A stretch of DNA of 60,000 nucleotides. Source: Takakia lepidozioides (lineage: Eukaryota > Streptophyta > Takakiopsida > Takakiales > Takakiaceae). A program made the translations under genes and the position numbers. The stretch spans positions 15,192,001-15,252,000 of the forward strand of contig CM060732.1 of the NCBI GenBank assembly GCA_030704615.1, written 5' to 3'. Below the pieces are notes generated by a model. That model did not search any database and was not told where the DNA came from. It worked only from the letters and a program-made list of their open reading frames with translations. This document shows, one piece after another, positions 41,511 through 52,983 of this stretch (positions are counted from its first letter, which is position 1; each line of letters starts with the position of its first letter).

Positions 41511-44480
41511 ACACACAAAAATACATGCACGTGGAAACACAAGTGAATGACATAGTATTATCTTAGTTCGAGCAAAACAGGTTACTGGTAGGCAAGACAT
41601 AAGTCGGACTTTTCTGTGGCCAGAGTCAAAGGTACTTGCAGCAGTACAGTTCTACTATCCGAAAAGGATGGGCGTACCATTTTTGTGGGGACCGCAAGCC
41701 AAGCTCACTAGTCCCCTGGATCCATATTCAGAAGAGTGTGCACCTCTTGGGGGCTCACCCCTGGTGCATGTATGAAATGATAAGTTGTGGAATTACACCG
41801 GAGTCTCTTTAGGTACACGTAGTACATATGCTTGCAAGGGCAGTATGATGCCCCCTTGTTCGCCATGATCTGGAAGTCGTGCAATTGCAGGTGGTAATTC
41901 TGAAATGGTGATGGTGTACACCTCATTGCGAACAGCTGAGCCTGCCGTGGCCATCTGATACACACGCTCGAAACCTGGTGGGGGCACTTTTGTCGAGCTC
42001 TAGATTGTACAGTTCATCCCGAAGTGCATTCCCCATCCTTGTCCTCGGTCACTTTTGAGGGAGGTCGCCGCCTCTTCGGTTTCCCCCAACGGTGTGTAGG
42101 ATGCTTAGAGCTGTCGGGTCCCATTGTTCTTGCGCTCACATGGGTCGGTGGTGAGGCTGTGGAAGCGGAAATGGTTGTCTGGGGACGTCAGTGCGCTGCA
42201 CCATCCGAAATCTAGCGGCGGTAAGGGCGTCGGCCTCAACCTGGCTCAGATTGCAGCCTGTTTCCACCGGCCACACCGGGGGAGCCTATGCCATTGTTTG
42301 TATGCCGTACTTGGGCTTTCCATACATGCAAGTCATAATGTCGTGCCTGCAAAACCAGAACTGGGTGGTTGTCGCCTCCGCAAACTTTGCATAGACAAAT
42401 CTTCCTGTAAAAAAGGAGCAGGACAGCCCATCTGGATTCCTCCTTATCATCTCTAAACAACGTTGCCGTGTATCCACTAGAATTGCGGAATACCTCCCTC
42501 AAAACGACGGCTTTGTGCGACGCAATTCTCCACTGTGACGCAGACACAGTCGTCTCCACAATGGTTTGGCCATACTGCATAACAGCGGGCGGAATCTGGG
42601 CAAGCGAGCGGTGGGAATTTCTCGCACGGAATCCCCACTTGAAGACGATGGCGATCTGGAATTTCTTGGGCTTCCACTGCTGGAAGACACATTGTGCGGC
42701 AACATGACGAGACCTCGAGGTGTTGTCCATGTTCCTGTCGGATCTCCAGGAATCCTCTTCACACCCGGGTTCCTCTTCAATCCTCCGCCTCACAGGGCGA
42801 GTACGGACGTCCCTCTCTAGGTGTTCACCTCTGCGGTGCATAGGCGTCCCTTTGATCTTCTCTCGCAATTTGTCGCCCATTTCAGTGGATTCTTCGACCT
42901 CGAAGCTGTTCGTACCAACAATTCCTCCCTGTCCGGCCCAAAGCCCATTGTTTCCCGCTCAGGAACTTGTAGTACGTGGCTTGCTGCATGATTGCTTTGT
43001 CGATGTCCTCCGTTGTGGCCGTCACTACGTCCACCAGATGTGCGGCAGAAGACACTCGCCAGGGGGAGTGGACTGATTCTATGTCCGTGTCGGAATCCAA
43101 GCACCGCTCCTACAAGGACACAAACAATGGTGAGGGACCAATGGAAAGGTCCGTAATAGAAAGACAATTGCACAAAAATGACACATCATACCTCCCGCAT
43201 GTACTGTCCAAACTGTCGATACCGGAAATGGCACCACCCCAACGTGCTGTGCAAGGCTCCCAGATTGGTTGTCTCCACTGCACCTGACGTGTTCCACCAA
43301 GCCTCGATGATAGCAAACTTAACCTCAACAGGTCACACATCTCCTCTTCGTTCAAGGGCACTCGGTCTGAACCATCTTCAGACATGATTTTGCCAAGAGC
43401 AATCTTGTGGGCTGCCTTCAACTGAATTTGCTTTGGTCTGGCTTCGGGGCTCAATTTCACTCGTGTGCTTCCTGCACAGCCTCACGCATGTTGCCTCTCG
43501 CCAAGGGGTGGCAGTGGACCCCAACGTGTATGCAAGCTCTAGTCAAGTCCGGGAGCAAATGGATTACGTACTATTGCTTGGCTCTGCACATGGATATGCA
43601 CGTCGGTGGTTCTTTGCAATGTGCGCACTTGAAAGTACCCGCAGGAGCTTGGCTGGAGACAATGAATGGATGATGGGTTGTGCCAGTCCAATCCGTCTCG
43701 TTTCTCTTCTCTCCTCTCTCTTCCGCCCTCCTTTGGAGAGAAAGTGGAAGCAGGCGGGATTGAGGCACCACAGCTTCCCCGCACAGAGGACGTATCGTAC
43801 ACGAACACCATCAGCAATTTTCGTGTTGCTGGTCTTCGTCACACACCAGGGGTGTCCGTCATGCTTTCGATCCATGTCTGTTAACATCCCTGAGGCTTTG
43901 TTTGACAAAGTAACAGGTGGACACTCGAAGATGACATTGCCGTCGACTTCGGGAGGCAGATACGTTACCTTCCTGACGGGAAATTTGGCTTAGTCAAGAG
44001 CAGCCAGCTCGGAGCGAGAACCATCGAGGTGATGTTGCCGTAGGAGCTGCACAATGACCGGGTTGGAGTTATGCTCGAGGGTACATGCGTATCACCTGCA
44101 GAGACGTCCATGTCAGATTTGAATGACCGTGTGGAGGACATGGGGACCTCAATGCAGTCATCTGCCTCGTCGGAAATGTCAAATACGTCCACACGAGAAG
44201 CTATGGAGGGTCTTGACGGTCCAGGTTGGGAATGATTATCGTTGCATACCTCTCTATTGGCAGTGGCCGCCTGCCGGTTTCCCGACTCCTTTGTGGATGG
44301 TGTCGGCAGCGACTGATTCGGAAAGGGAATGGGCATTCCCACAGCTCAGTACAGGATGGTGTCTGATGGGGGTACGTGCCATTCGATTCCGCAACGTCCG
44401 TCGTTACCTAGCACGACAATGGTCTCGTCAACCTGTCAGGAACATCCTTCCTTTCTTCTTCCAAATAAACTGTGCCCGGT
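41511..44480 (-). pseudogene. Family S transposase, copy 4 (N-terminus and SWIM end kept, DDE core deleted)
   Basis: Minus-strand order: VLGNDGRCGIEWHVPP (about 44.4 kb), a Ser/Asp-rich region (44342-43965), the Cys/His segment KHDGHPWCVTKTSN with VLCAGKLWC and NPACFHF (43.87-43.75 kb), CAHCKEPPTC (43.63 kb), LSPEARPKQIQLKAAHK and IMSEDGSDRVPLNEEEM (43.45-43.34 kb). The frame then jumps to FAIIEAWWNTSGAV, skipping the VYDTH..MADNAQ core of copy 2. Next come the intron 43110-43191, CLDSDTDIESVHSPW, FVYAKFAEATTTQFWFCRHD (42.4 kb), and the SWIM finger with CPCKHMYYVYLKRL (41.83 kb) ending MDPGD at 41708. The first Cys pair of the finger is damaged (LQLHDF for CNCTDF). It is non-autonomous. Confidence 0.7.
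43110..43191 (-). other. Intron in transposase copy 4
   Basis: Donor GTATGATG after atg cgg gag codons, acceptor CTTGTAG before GAGCGGTGCTTGGATTCC. Same position as the intron 4522-4607 of copy 2. Confidence 0.75.
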
Positions 44481-45032
44481 TTGTGCCCGGTTTCAGTCAC
44501 TCTGCAAAGTCCTCCCTCGTTTTGGATCCAGGCTCTCCCAAGTTGCCGAGGACAGCAAACTATAGCGTAGGAATTCGGAGCCATCGAAGACCGCACGAAG
44601 TTGGCAAGTGCGAGGTTCAGTATAGCGACAGACCAAGGCTCACAGGCACCATCTAAGTGGATCTGCGGAGTCCATTGACGATTGGAAGTCGCACATTGAA
44701 GTGGAAAGTATTGTTTCAAGCTACTTGCATGAAGGTGGGAGGTGTGATTCCATATCCAGTAAGTATGACAATGATGGCCGATTCGGCGACGAAATAACAT
44801 CTCCTGACAGTTTCTCCTGAGGGTGGATCCAACAGTATTCTCGGTGCAGACATGAACGTTCGCACTGACAAGTGCTAGGACTATTAGTTAAAACGGTTAG
44901 ACAACCAAGTTGTGCTCATTAAGACAGGCCGCAATTGTGTTGTTTCGGAACAATGCAACCCATTGAGGTTCCATATGCGGAAATGAGGTTCCGCATTGCC
45001 GTCCGGAGTTATGCTTTCGATTGTTGTTAAAC

Positions 45033-47420
45033 AGAAATACGGCGCCGCATTTTCGTTTTACATCCTACTCATGCACCAGTGCGACGGAAATGCGGCACCC
45101 AGTTTCCGTCCGGGGGAAACCTTTCTACTTTCCAGAACGGAAATGCGGTGCCGCAATTCCATCCAACAAGTACGATATGTGGCAGTGGAACGGAAATGCG
45201 GTACCCCTTTTCCGTTCTGATTGAAAATCATGAACCACAGGAATTGAAATGCGGCGACGCATTTCCGCTTTGTATCTGAGGCATGGAGCTGAGGAACGGA
45301 AATGCGGCACAGCATTTCCGTCCGAGTCGCACCTTCCGACATTCCAGAATGGAAATGCGGCGCCGCATTTCGGTTTTGTATGTGAGGCATGGGGCTGTGG
45401 GACGGAAATGCGGCACCGTATTTCCATCCGGGTGAGACCTTCATACTCTCCAAAACGGAAATGCGTTACCGCATTTCCGTTCTGACTGAAAATCGTGAAC
45501 CATCGGAACTGAAATGCGGCACTGCATTTCCGTCCGTGTCACACCTTCCGACATTCCAGAACGGAAATGCGGCGCCGCATTTCCGTTTTGTATCTGAGGC
45601 ATGGAGCTGAGGGACGGAAATGCGGCACCGCATTTCCCTCCGGTTGAGACCTTCATACTCTCCAGAACGGAAATGCGGTACCGCATTTCCGTTCTGACTG
45701 AAAATCGTGAACCATCGGAACTGAAATGCGGCACCGCATTTCCGTCCGAGTCGCACCTTCCGACATTCTAGAACGGAAATACGGCGCCGCATTTCCGTTT
45801 TGTATCTGAGGCATGGAGCTGAGGGACGGAAATGCGGCACCGCATTTCCGTTCTGACTCAAAATCGTGAACCATCGGAACAAAAATGCGGCACCGCATTT
45901 CCGTCTGAGTCGCACCTTCCGACATTCCAGAACGGAAATGCGGCGCCCCATTTCCCTTTTGTATCGGAGGCATGGAGCTGAGGGACGGAAATGCGGCACC
46001 GCATTGCCGTCCGGTTGAGACCTTTATACTCTCCAGAACGGAAACGCGGTACCGCATTTCTGTTCTGACTGAAAATCGTGAACCATCGGAACTGAAATGC
46101 GGCACCGCATTTCCGTCCGAGTCGCACCTTCCGACATTCCAGAACGGAAATGCGGCGCCGCATTTCCGCTTTGTATCTGAGGCTTGGAGCTGAGGGACGG
46201 AAATGCGACACCGCATTTCCGTCCGGTTGAGACCTTCATACTATCCAGAACGGAAATAAAATCGTGAACCATCGGAACTGAAATGCGGCACCGCATTTCC
46301 GTCCGAGTCGCACCTTCCGACATTCTAGAACAGAAATGCGGCGCCGCATTTCCGTTTTGTATCTGAGGCATGGAGCTGAGGGACGGAAATGCGTCACCGC
46401 ATTTCCATCCGGTTGAGACCTTCATACTCTCTAGAACGGAAATGCAGTACCGCATTTCCGTTCTGATTGAAAATCGTGAACCATCGGAACTGAAATGCGG
46501 CGCCGCATTTCCGTTTTGTATGAGAGGCATGGGGCTGTGGGACGGAAATGCGGCACTGTATTTCCATCCGGGTGAGACCTTCATACTCTCCAAAACGGAA
46601 ATGCGGTAACGCATTTCCGTTCTGACTGAAAATCGTGAACCATCGGAACTGAAATGCGGCACCGCATTTCCGTCCGAGTCGCACCTTCCGACATTCCAGA
46701 AAGGAATTACGGCGCCGCATTTCCGTTTTATATCTGAGGCATGGAGCTGAGGGACGGAAATGCGGCACCGCATTTTCGTCTGGTTGAGACCTTCATACTC
46801 TGCTGAACAGAAATGCGGTACCGCATTTCCGTTCTGACTGAAACTCGTGAACCATCGGAATTGAAATGCGGCACCGCATTTCCGTCTGAGTCGCACCTTC
46901 TGACATTCCAGAACGGAAATGCGGCGCTGCATTTCCGTTTTTTATCTTAGGCATGGAGCTGAGGGACGGAAATGCGTCACCGCATTTCCGTCCGATTGAG
47001 ACCTTCGTACTCTCCAGAACGGAAATGCGGTACCGCATTTCCGTTCCGACTGAAAATCGTGAACCATCGGAACTAAAATGTGGCACCGCATTTCTGTCCG
47101 AGTCGCACCTTCCGACATTCCAGAACGGAAATGCGGCGCCGCATTTCCCTTTTGTATCTCAGGCATGGAGCTGTGGGAGGGAAATGCGGTGCCGCATTTC
47201 CATCCGTGTGAGACCTTTATACTCTCCAGACCGGAAATGCGGCACGGCATTTCCGTTCAACAACTAAGGTTTGTGAAGGTGGAACGGAAATGCGGTGCTA
47301 CATTTTCGTCCAACAAGTACGGTATGTGTAGCTTCGGGATGGTACTTAATGGAAATGCGGCGCCGCATTTGCATTTTCACTCTAACTCATCAGACGTTGG
47401 GACGGAAATGCCATAATATG
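45033..47420. repeat. Palindrome array, TGCGG type: 53-bp units in a 212-bp higher-order repeat
   Basis: Each unit is a 22-bp palindrome (half-site GGAAATGCGG, central two bases, then CCGCATTTCC) plus a 31-bp spacer. Starts include 45033, 45086, 45139, 45192, 45245, 45298, 45351, 45404, 45457, 45510, 45563, 45616, 45669, 45722 and 45775: exactly 53 bp each. Four spacers recur in fixed order (GTATCTGAGGCATGGAGC; TGAGACCTTCATACTCTCC; CTGAAAATCGTGAACCATC; GTCGCACCTTCCGACATTCC). The centres rotate CG, CA, TA, CA. CG-centred palindromes lie at 45351, 45563, 45775, 45934, 46146, 46332, 46491, 46703, 46915 and 47127, that is 212 bp apart except for two losses of one unit (159) and one loss of half a unit (186). 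About 43 units. Confidence 0.95.
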
Positions 47421-49281
47421 TGATCACGTGGACCAACGAAATTGGGGCACATGTCTGCACTCTATCTGACTGAAGTGGCAGGAGGCGGCACAGCCTGACC
47501 GTTGGATAATGATGTTGTTTTTCGGACGGCAGGCGTACCCTTGACGATTCGAATTTCGTAATGACGCATAGTCCACGAGGAGACACTTTCGTCCAAGCCT
47601 TTCGAACCCAAGTGGTGCATCACCGCCGTTTCATCTTCTTTTGTCGTGTCTACTCAGTCACCCCTCTCGCGCCCTTTCTATCTGCACTCTTCGCCCTTTT
47701 CCCTGTCTCTGTTCTTCTTATGCTCGAACCTGAGAGGGAGGGAGTGCGTGCACCAGAGAAGAGACATCGTCGCAAGCTCCGAAAATTGTACTTCGGACGT
47801 AGGCCAATGCCGAAGGGGAGGAAGCAGATGCGTCTACAGGAAGAGATTGCCATCTCGTAGCAGCAGGCCACGCAGGCAACCCAGCCACCAGTGAGAGGTC
47901 CATGCTATCGAGATTCGCGCAACTGATCGAGCACCGAAACCCCCCTTATTTTTCTTCTGCAATTCTTAGACTGTATGCTAGGAGACTTGAATGCAGAAGA
48001 TGTTTGCATGCCTAACCGGAGCGGTGGACGGGCTGGAGGGATTGCAGGAATTTGAAGAGCCGCAGGAAGAGTCCGTGGAGCTAGCTGCAGCACGCACACC
48101 CAGCCGATCCACAAGCACGGGTCTTCCTGCCGGGCCTAGCCCTGTGCGTTTCAAGGACGCGGCTTTGAAGTCTTTGCAGTTCAAAGCCCCAGAGAGCGAC
48201 TCGCGTTCGAAGGTCATGGAGAATCGCCGGCAGGGGTCGGGCCCTTCTCCAGCAAAGACGAAGAAGAAGCAGCCCGTCCTACAACTGGTTTCTGAACCGG
48301 ACCAGGCCATTTCCCCCCCACCCAGGCGAATGAAGCAGATTCAATTGCAGCAGACATCTTCACCTGCAAGAATGAGGAAGCACAAGGCAATCAGGGGGAG
48401 GGCGGAGCAGTCTCCCGCAAAACCGATTCCACGAGCTGAAGCCCAATTCCTGCTTGATTTCCAGCCTGGTGATGTTGGGGGCGTCTCTGCTGCAGCGAAG
48501 GCAATGGGATCGACCGATTTCGTCGATCTGGTACCGGAGGAGGGTGCTGCCGCTCAACGTTCGCAGCAAGACCTGACCACCGTTGAGGAAGATCTTCAGA
48601 ATACTGCAGGCCCGAAGGAGGCCTCTACAATTGCAGAATTGCTCGCAAAGATTCCCCAGAGTGCAGCTCCAGTTGGGGATGCTCCAACTGCTCAGCCCCT
48701 ACCGCCACCTGCAGAAATGTCTCCGGAGGTATTCCAAAGTGCAGCGGATACAATGTTGGAGGAGACACACAGTAGCATTGGCAGAGTTATGGGCAGCAGG
48801 GTATTCCAGCGAACTCTTTGAATCCCACTCTGTCGCATGGTCTCCCTTCCCATCGTCAGGCAGACACTTCCCGGAGATGTGGATAAGCTCAAGTTCGCAT
48901 TTCGAGAAGGGTACCGTCTAGGTTTGCCAGCCTTCTACGTTTCCCTTGAGAATGAGGACGGCGAATCTCGTGGACCCACTGCGGATGAATTGTCAATATG
49001 GGGGATACCCACTGGCACACTCGCAACGACAAATTTGAGGCAACGCTGAAGGGTGATCCAGACTTCGGCCATGTGTCGGGTAAAATGTTCTTTGTGTGGG
49101 ACGGGAATCACCGACTTCTTGCCTGGTGGGAGTACATCAAGTAGAACCATGCCAAGCACATTGGCTGGCATTACATGGTGGAGTGTGTCATCCTCAAGGT
49201 GAAGGCGGCAGACTCCTCCCTGCTCAAGAATGCCATGGCGGACCTCAACTCGTAAGATACTCATACCCTCCCAAGCACGTT

Positions 49282-49303
49282 CGAAATGCGGTGCCGCATT
49301 TTG
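49282..49303. repeat. TGCGG-type palindrome inside an intron of the ParB-like gene
   Basis: CGAAATGCGGTGCCGCATTT, between the donor at 49253 and the acceptor at 49362. Same half-sites as the array at 45-47 kb, with centre TG. Confidence 0.8.
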
Positions 49304-50469
49304 GTTTCCAATCTGTTTTGTTTCCGTGCTTCCGTGGACTGAACTGGAGAGTGTGCCTTGCAGGGTCACTGAAAATGCGTACGTGCATACCCACATGGCA
49401 CATATGTTGTACATGGTGAGGAAAATTGGTCTCACTGATCCGCACATGTTTGCGGAAATGCTGGAGCCCGAGCTCATTCAGAAAGCCGTGGCAAAAACTG
49501 ACCGGACATGGTATCGTCTCACTATGGATGGAATGGTGGAGGTGATATATGAAGTAAGTCGTCCTCCCATTTCCCTCTGCTCATCCTTCCCCAATTTTCA
49601 GTAATCTTTCCACATGAATCGAATGTAACGCTTCTGCATGTTTTTTGGCAGTCAAACATCAAGCTGGATTTGGCCCATGCCAAACGCTTCTTCATGGAAA
49701 GTGAGGGGCAGGTCAAAACGTTGCAGTCATTGATTGAGCACTTGAAAGAAGCCGGGGTCAAGTCTAGAACGAAATACAAGTCAAAGCTTGTGAAGCTGGT
49801 CGCCATTGCAGATCCGGCACTTGGAAAAGACTTCATCCCCGAGATTGCAAAACACTATTCTCGGGCCATGCAGCCAACCATGCAGTTGGAGAAACTGCAT
49901 CACCTCTCAACGGCATGTGTTGAGGCGAAAGAGAAGGTGAGGTTTCAATGCACTGAAGTTCCTTCCTAGCAATAGCCACTCTTTTTCCTGCTCCTGACAT
50001 TGGATCGGAAATGGCAGACACGGTGGCTGTCGATCTGGAATGCATCGGAGAGTATAAGGACAATGTGGTCTTTTCCACTCGAAGTTTCCGACCCTGCAGT
50101 GGATGTGTGGCTCAACCGCATGACTTGGTGGTTCCAGGTAATTCAAGGTACTTCCCCAGATTTGCTTTTCTGAAATGAATTCCCTGAACTGCTACGTGAC
50201 AATGCATGTGGGAATCGCAGGTAATGACGAATGCGAAGGAGCAAATCGTAATGCATACAAATTCGTTCGGCTTGTACGTCAAATGGGGAAGACTACGTGA
50301 CACGTTTCAGATGTGCATACAAGGACAACCTCTTCGCTAGGGAGCTGCAGACAGCAAGAAGGAGCGTGGAGTTTACAAATCAGGAGGGAGCGGGAAAAGC
50401 TGCAATGCAAAGTTTACAGGTGAAGCCCAGCTGTCCTTGTATGCGAAGCCTGGTTATGAGGTTTGTCTG

Positions 50470-50490
50470 GGAAATGCGGCACCGCATTCG
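50470..50490. repeat. TGCGG-type palindrome inside another intron of the ParB-like gene
   Basis: GGAAATGCGGCACCGCATTC between donor GTGAAG (about 50420) and acceptor CCCTGCAG (about 50565). Centre CA. Confidence 0.75.
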
Positions 50491-51349
50491 CATTTTATGT
50501 TTTCGGTTGCACTCTGCGAGTACGTTGGTCTCAACTTTTGCTCACGCATGCTGACTGCCCTGCAGGTATATGAAATACGTGCTTCTTCAGACAGGGGCCC
50601 TGGCTCAAGAGCCCCCGTTCTTCATGGCTTGGACCGTGGCGGACCCAAGCTGTGTCTACACACCCGAGATGCAGAAACAATGGCATGTCGCGCATCTCGT
50701 TGGATGCCCGTGGTACCTGGACATGTCTGGCGGAATTGTTGACGAGTTTGAGAAAGATCTGCATGCGAAAGCAGAAGAGAAGAGAAAGGAAAGACGTGTC
50801 CCTGCTGGGCCAGAGTCGGCAAATGAAGCTGCTGCTCTGGAACAATCCAGAAAGGCAGCTGAGATGGCACAGAAGACGGTGGATGCAGCTGTGCAGGCTC
50901 AACAGAAGGGGTCGAAGAAGAGAACTCGCCAGCAAGGAGCAGCAGTTGTGACACCCAAGAAAACGAAGAAGCAGAAACAGATAGTGTAGGAAGAGGGTGA
51001 CAAAGAGGACTCCGATGGAGACTTTGCAACCAGCCCACCCCCCGAAACGCAGCCGAAATCCCCTGTGCCCACCGTTGTCACAAGAAGGACGAGAACAGGC
51101 TTGGCAAATAAGGCACTCTTCAACCCCCCGGGGGGGTACCCTTTCGAGCCGGTGGAAATGGATCCCGATACAGTAGTCCAGTGTGTAAATGAGAGTTTCT
51201 TGGCGGCTTTGGATGGACGGGCAGCCAAGTTGGCATACATGAAGACCATGGAGGGTCTGAAGGGCAGAGCACTAAAGAAGGCGGCTGCCGAAGAGCCTTC
51301 CGACACCCCTGGGTTTCTGAAGATGGTCTCGTTCTTTGAGAGGGTGTGA

Positions 51350-52983
51350 TTGTACTAGGCTGCTTGTTTCATTGCACGGTATCACATTGAGCAGCAGAAG
51401 ATGCAGTCAAGATTTCTGAGTTATTCCAGTGGAGATCATTGGGTCTTACCTTCAGTTCCACCTCATATGTATCTATATGATGCGAAAATCATGATGCAGA
51501 AGGATTCCCAGCTTCGTTCATGGTTTAATTTGGCTTGGAATAGCTTGGCCAAAGAAAAATTGGGCCCTGATGATATTTTCTATAAGGGACATGAAGCCTG
51601 GAAATACTTACACTGTTCCAAGGTCATTGGCACACCTCTCACCAGAAATCCAAACATTTGGCACAGTTAAAACTTTGCCTACAAGCCTGTAGAAACAATG
51701 GAGTAAGTCTCAACCCGGAAAAATGTACATTATGTGTGAATTCAGGATTATTATTGGGACACATTGTGTGCCAACAGGGAATTCTGGTAGATCCAAAGAA
51801 AATGGAGGTCATCCAGAATATACCACCACCAGAAAATCCCAAGAAACTCAAGAGATTTCTGGGACAGACGAGCTATTACAGAAGGTACATGGACAAATAT
51901 GCTCACAGAGCGGCACCAGTCTATAGACTACTGAAGCAAGATGCCGAATACAGATGGTCTCCAGCTTGCCAAGAATCATTTGATTCACTAAAAAGGGCAC
52001 TCACAACAGCACCAATTCTGATAAATCCAAGATGGGATTTACCATTTCATGTACACAGTGATGCATCAGGCATTGCCTTGGGAGCGGTTCTAGCTCAGAA
52101 TGTGACAGGCACAATAGATTCACCAATCTATTATGCAAGCAGATTGTTAAAAGCAGCAGAAAAGAACTATAACACCACAGAGAGAGAAGCATTGGCAATG
52201 ATTTATGCTGTTCAAAAATTTCGGCATTATTTACTTGGCAATCGCTTTAAGTTTATTGTTGATCATCAGGCTCTAGTTCATTTAGCAAATCGACCACTAG
52301 CTAGTGGCAGGGTTGCTCGATGGTTATTACTTCTTCATGAGTATGACTTTGAAGTTGTTCATAAACCAGGGAGATTACATGTTACAGCAGATCATCTGTC
52401 AAGGATTACTACAGGAGAACCAGCCACGGGGGTAGAGGATCAACTTCCCGATGCATTTCTGTTTGATGTTCAATCAGAAGCACCAGATGAAGATACAAAT
52501 CCTATAAATGCTCTGGGAATGTTTCAAGGAGACTATGACCTTCCAGATGCTCTCAAATTCATGGACGACACGGATGAAGAAGAGGATTCATCCGATGAAG
52601 ATGAACCTCTTGATGAAGGATTTATTATTGAAGAAGAGCCAGATCCAGAAGAAGAAGTTGACAAGGAAAACAAAGAAACAAACAATCAAGAATTGGCCAA
52701 TATCAGTATTGGAGCTTATACAGTCACCAAAGAAGAATAAGAAGATATTCAGGATCAAGATCAAGATGATTGGCAATGGCCAATCGAATACCATCTGAAC
52801 ACAAATTTCCTGAAGATTACACCAAAGATGACAGGAGGAAGCTTTCAACGAAAAGCAAGCCATACACATTAATCAAAGGGATTATGTACAAAAGAGGAAT
52901 TGACTCCATAATGAGAAGATGTGTAAACAAAGACCAAGCCAAAACAGTAATGCAAGAACTACACGAAGGAATTGCAGGAGGAC
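51350..52983 (+). mobile_element. Family C gypsy fragment: extra-ORF piece fused to intact RT/RNase H segment
   Basis: 51350-51642 encodes MQSRFLSYSSGDHWVLPSVP and HEAWKYLHCSKVIGTPLT, a plus-strand piece of the family A extra 3' ORF. It is joined at about 51642 to RT: LNPEKCTLCVNSGLLLGH, FLGQTSYYRRYMDKYAHRA, then RNase H HVHSDASGIALGAVLAQN, YNTTEREALAMIYAVQKF and HVTADHLSRITTGEPATG. From 51658 the frame is open for 360 residues with an acidic tail (DDTDEEEDSSDEDEPLDEG). Integrase N-terminus follows at 52770 (YTLIKGIMYKRGIDSIMRRC) and breaks at 52983 in ELHEGIAGG. The RT differs clearly from A3 and A4, hence a separate family. The left end starts at the base after the stop codon of the ParB-like gene. 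Confidence 0.75.

Larger units (their letters stand above)
47719..51349 (+). pseudogene. ParB/Srx-like multi-exon gene next to the palindrome array
   Basis: Exon 1 (about 47719-47892): basic RRKLRKLYFGRRP. Exon 2 from about 47993: Ser/Pro/Gln-rich disordered region, then LPGDVDKLKFAFREGYRLGL, LPAFYVSLENEDG and, in a shifted frame, GKMFFVWDGNHRLLAWWEY with WHYMVECVIL. This order (helix, strand with Pro, hydrophobic strand then DGxHR-x-A, final strand) is the ParB/sulfiredoxin pattern. Further exons are bounded by good splice sites: GTAAGA donor at 49253, acceptor TTGCAG at 49362, donor GTAAGT at 49553, acceptor TTGGCAG at 49651, and others to the last exon (50566-51349) with KPYMKYVLL-like start, a Lys-rich stretch KKRTRQQG and KKTKKQKQ, and C-terminal PGFLKMVSFFERV. 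In-frame stops (47858, 48819, 49142, 50987) and a frameshift at a G run near 49000 show decay. The ParB assignment is by motif only. Confidence 0.5.

Noticed and set aside
45466-46932. Long minus-strand open frames (up to 302 residues) through the palindrome array, with recurring MRCRISVP, KCGAAFPF and GNAVPHF words
   Set aside because: The unit (53 bp) is not a multiple of three, so all three frames read the same repeat in rotation. If one frame lacks stops, all do. The words are just the palindrome in three phases; no codon bias, start context or non-repeat domain.
45033-47420. CRISPR-like appearance: 22-bp palindromic repeats with 31-bp spacers
   Set aside because: The spacers are not unique: four of them recur in fixed order as a 212-bp unit. 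No cas genes, and the surroundings are eukaryotic with introns and LTR elements. It is a satellite-like array.
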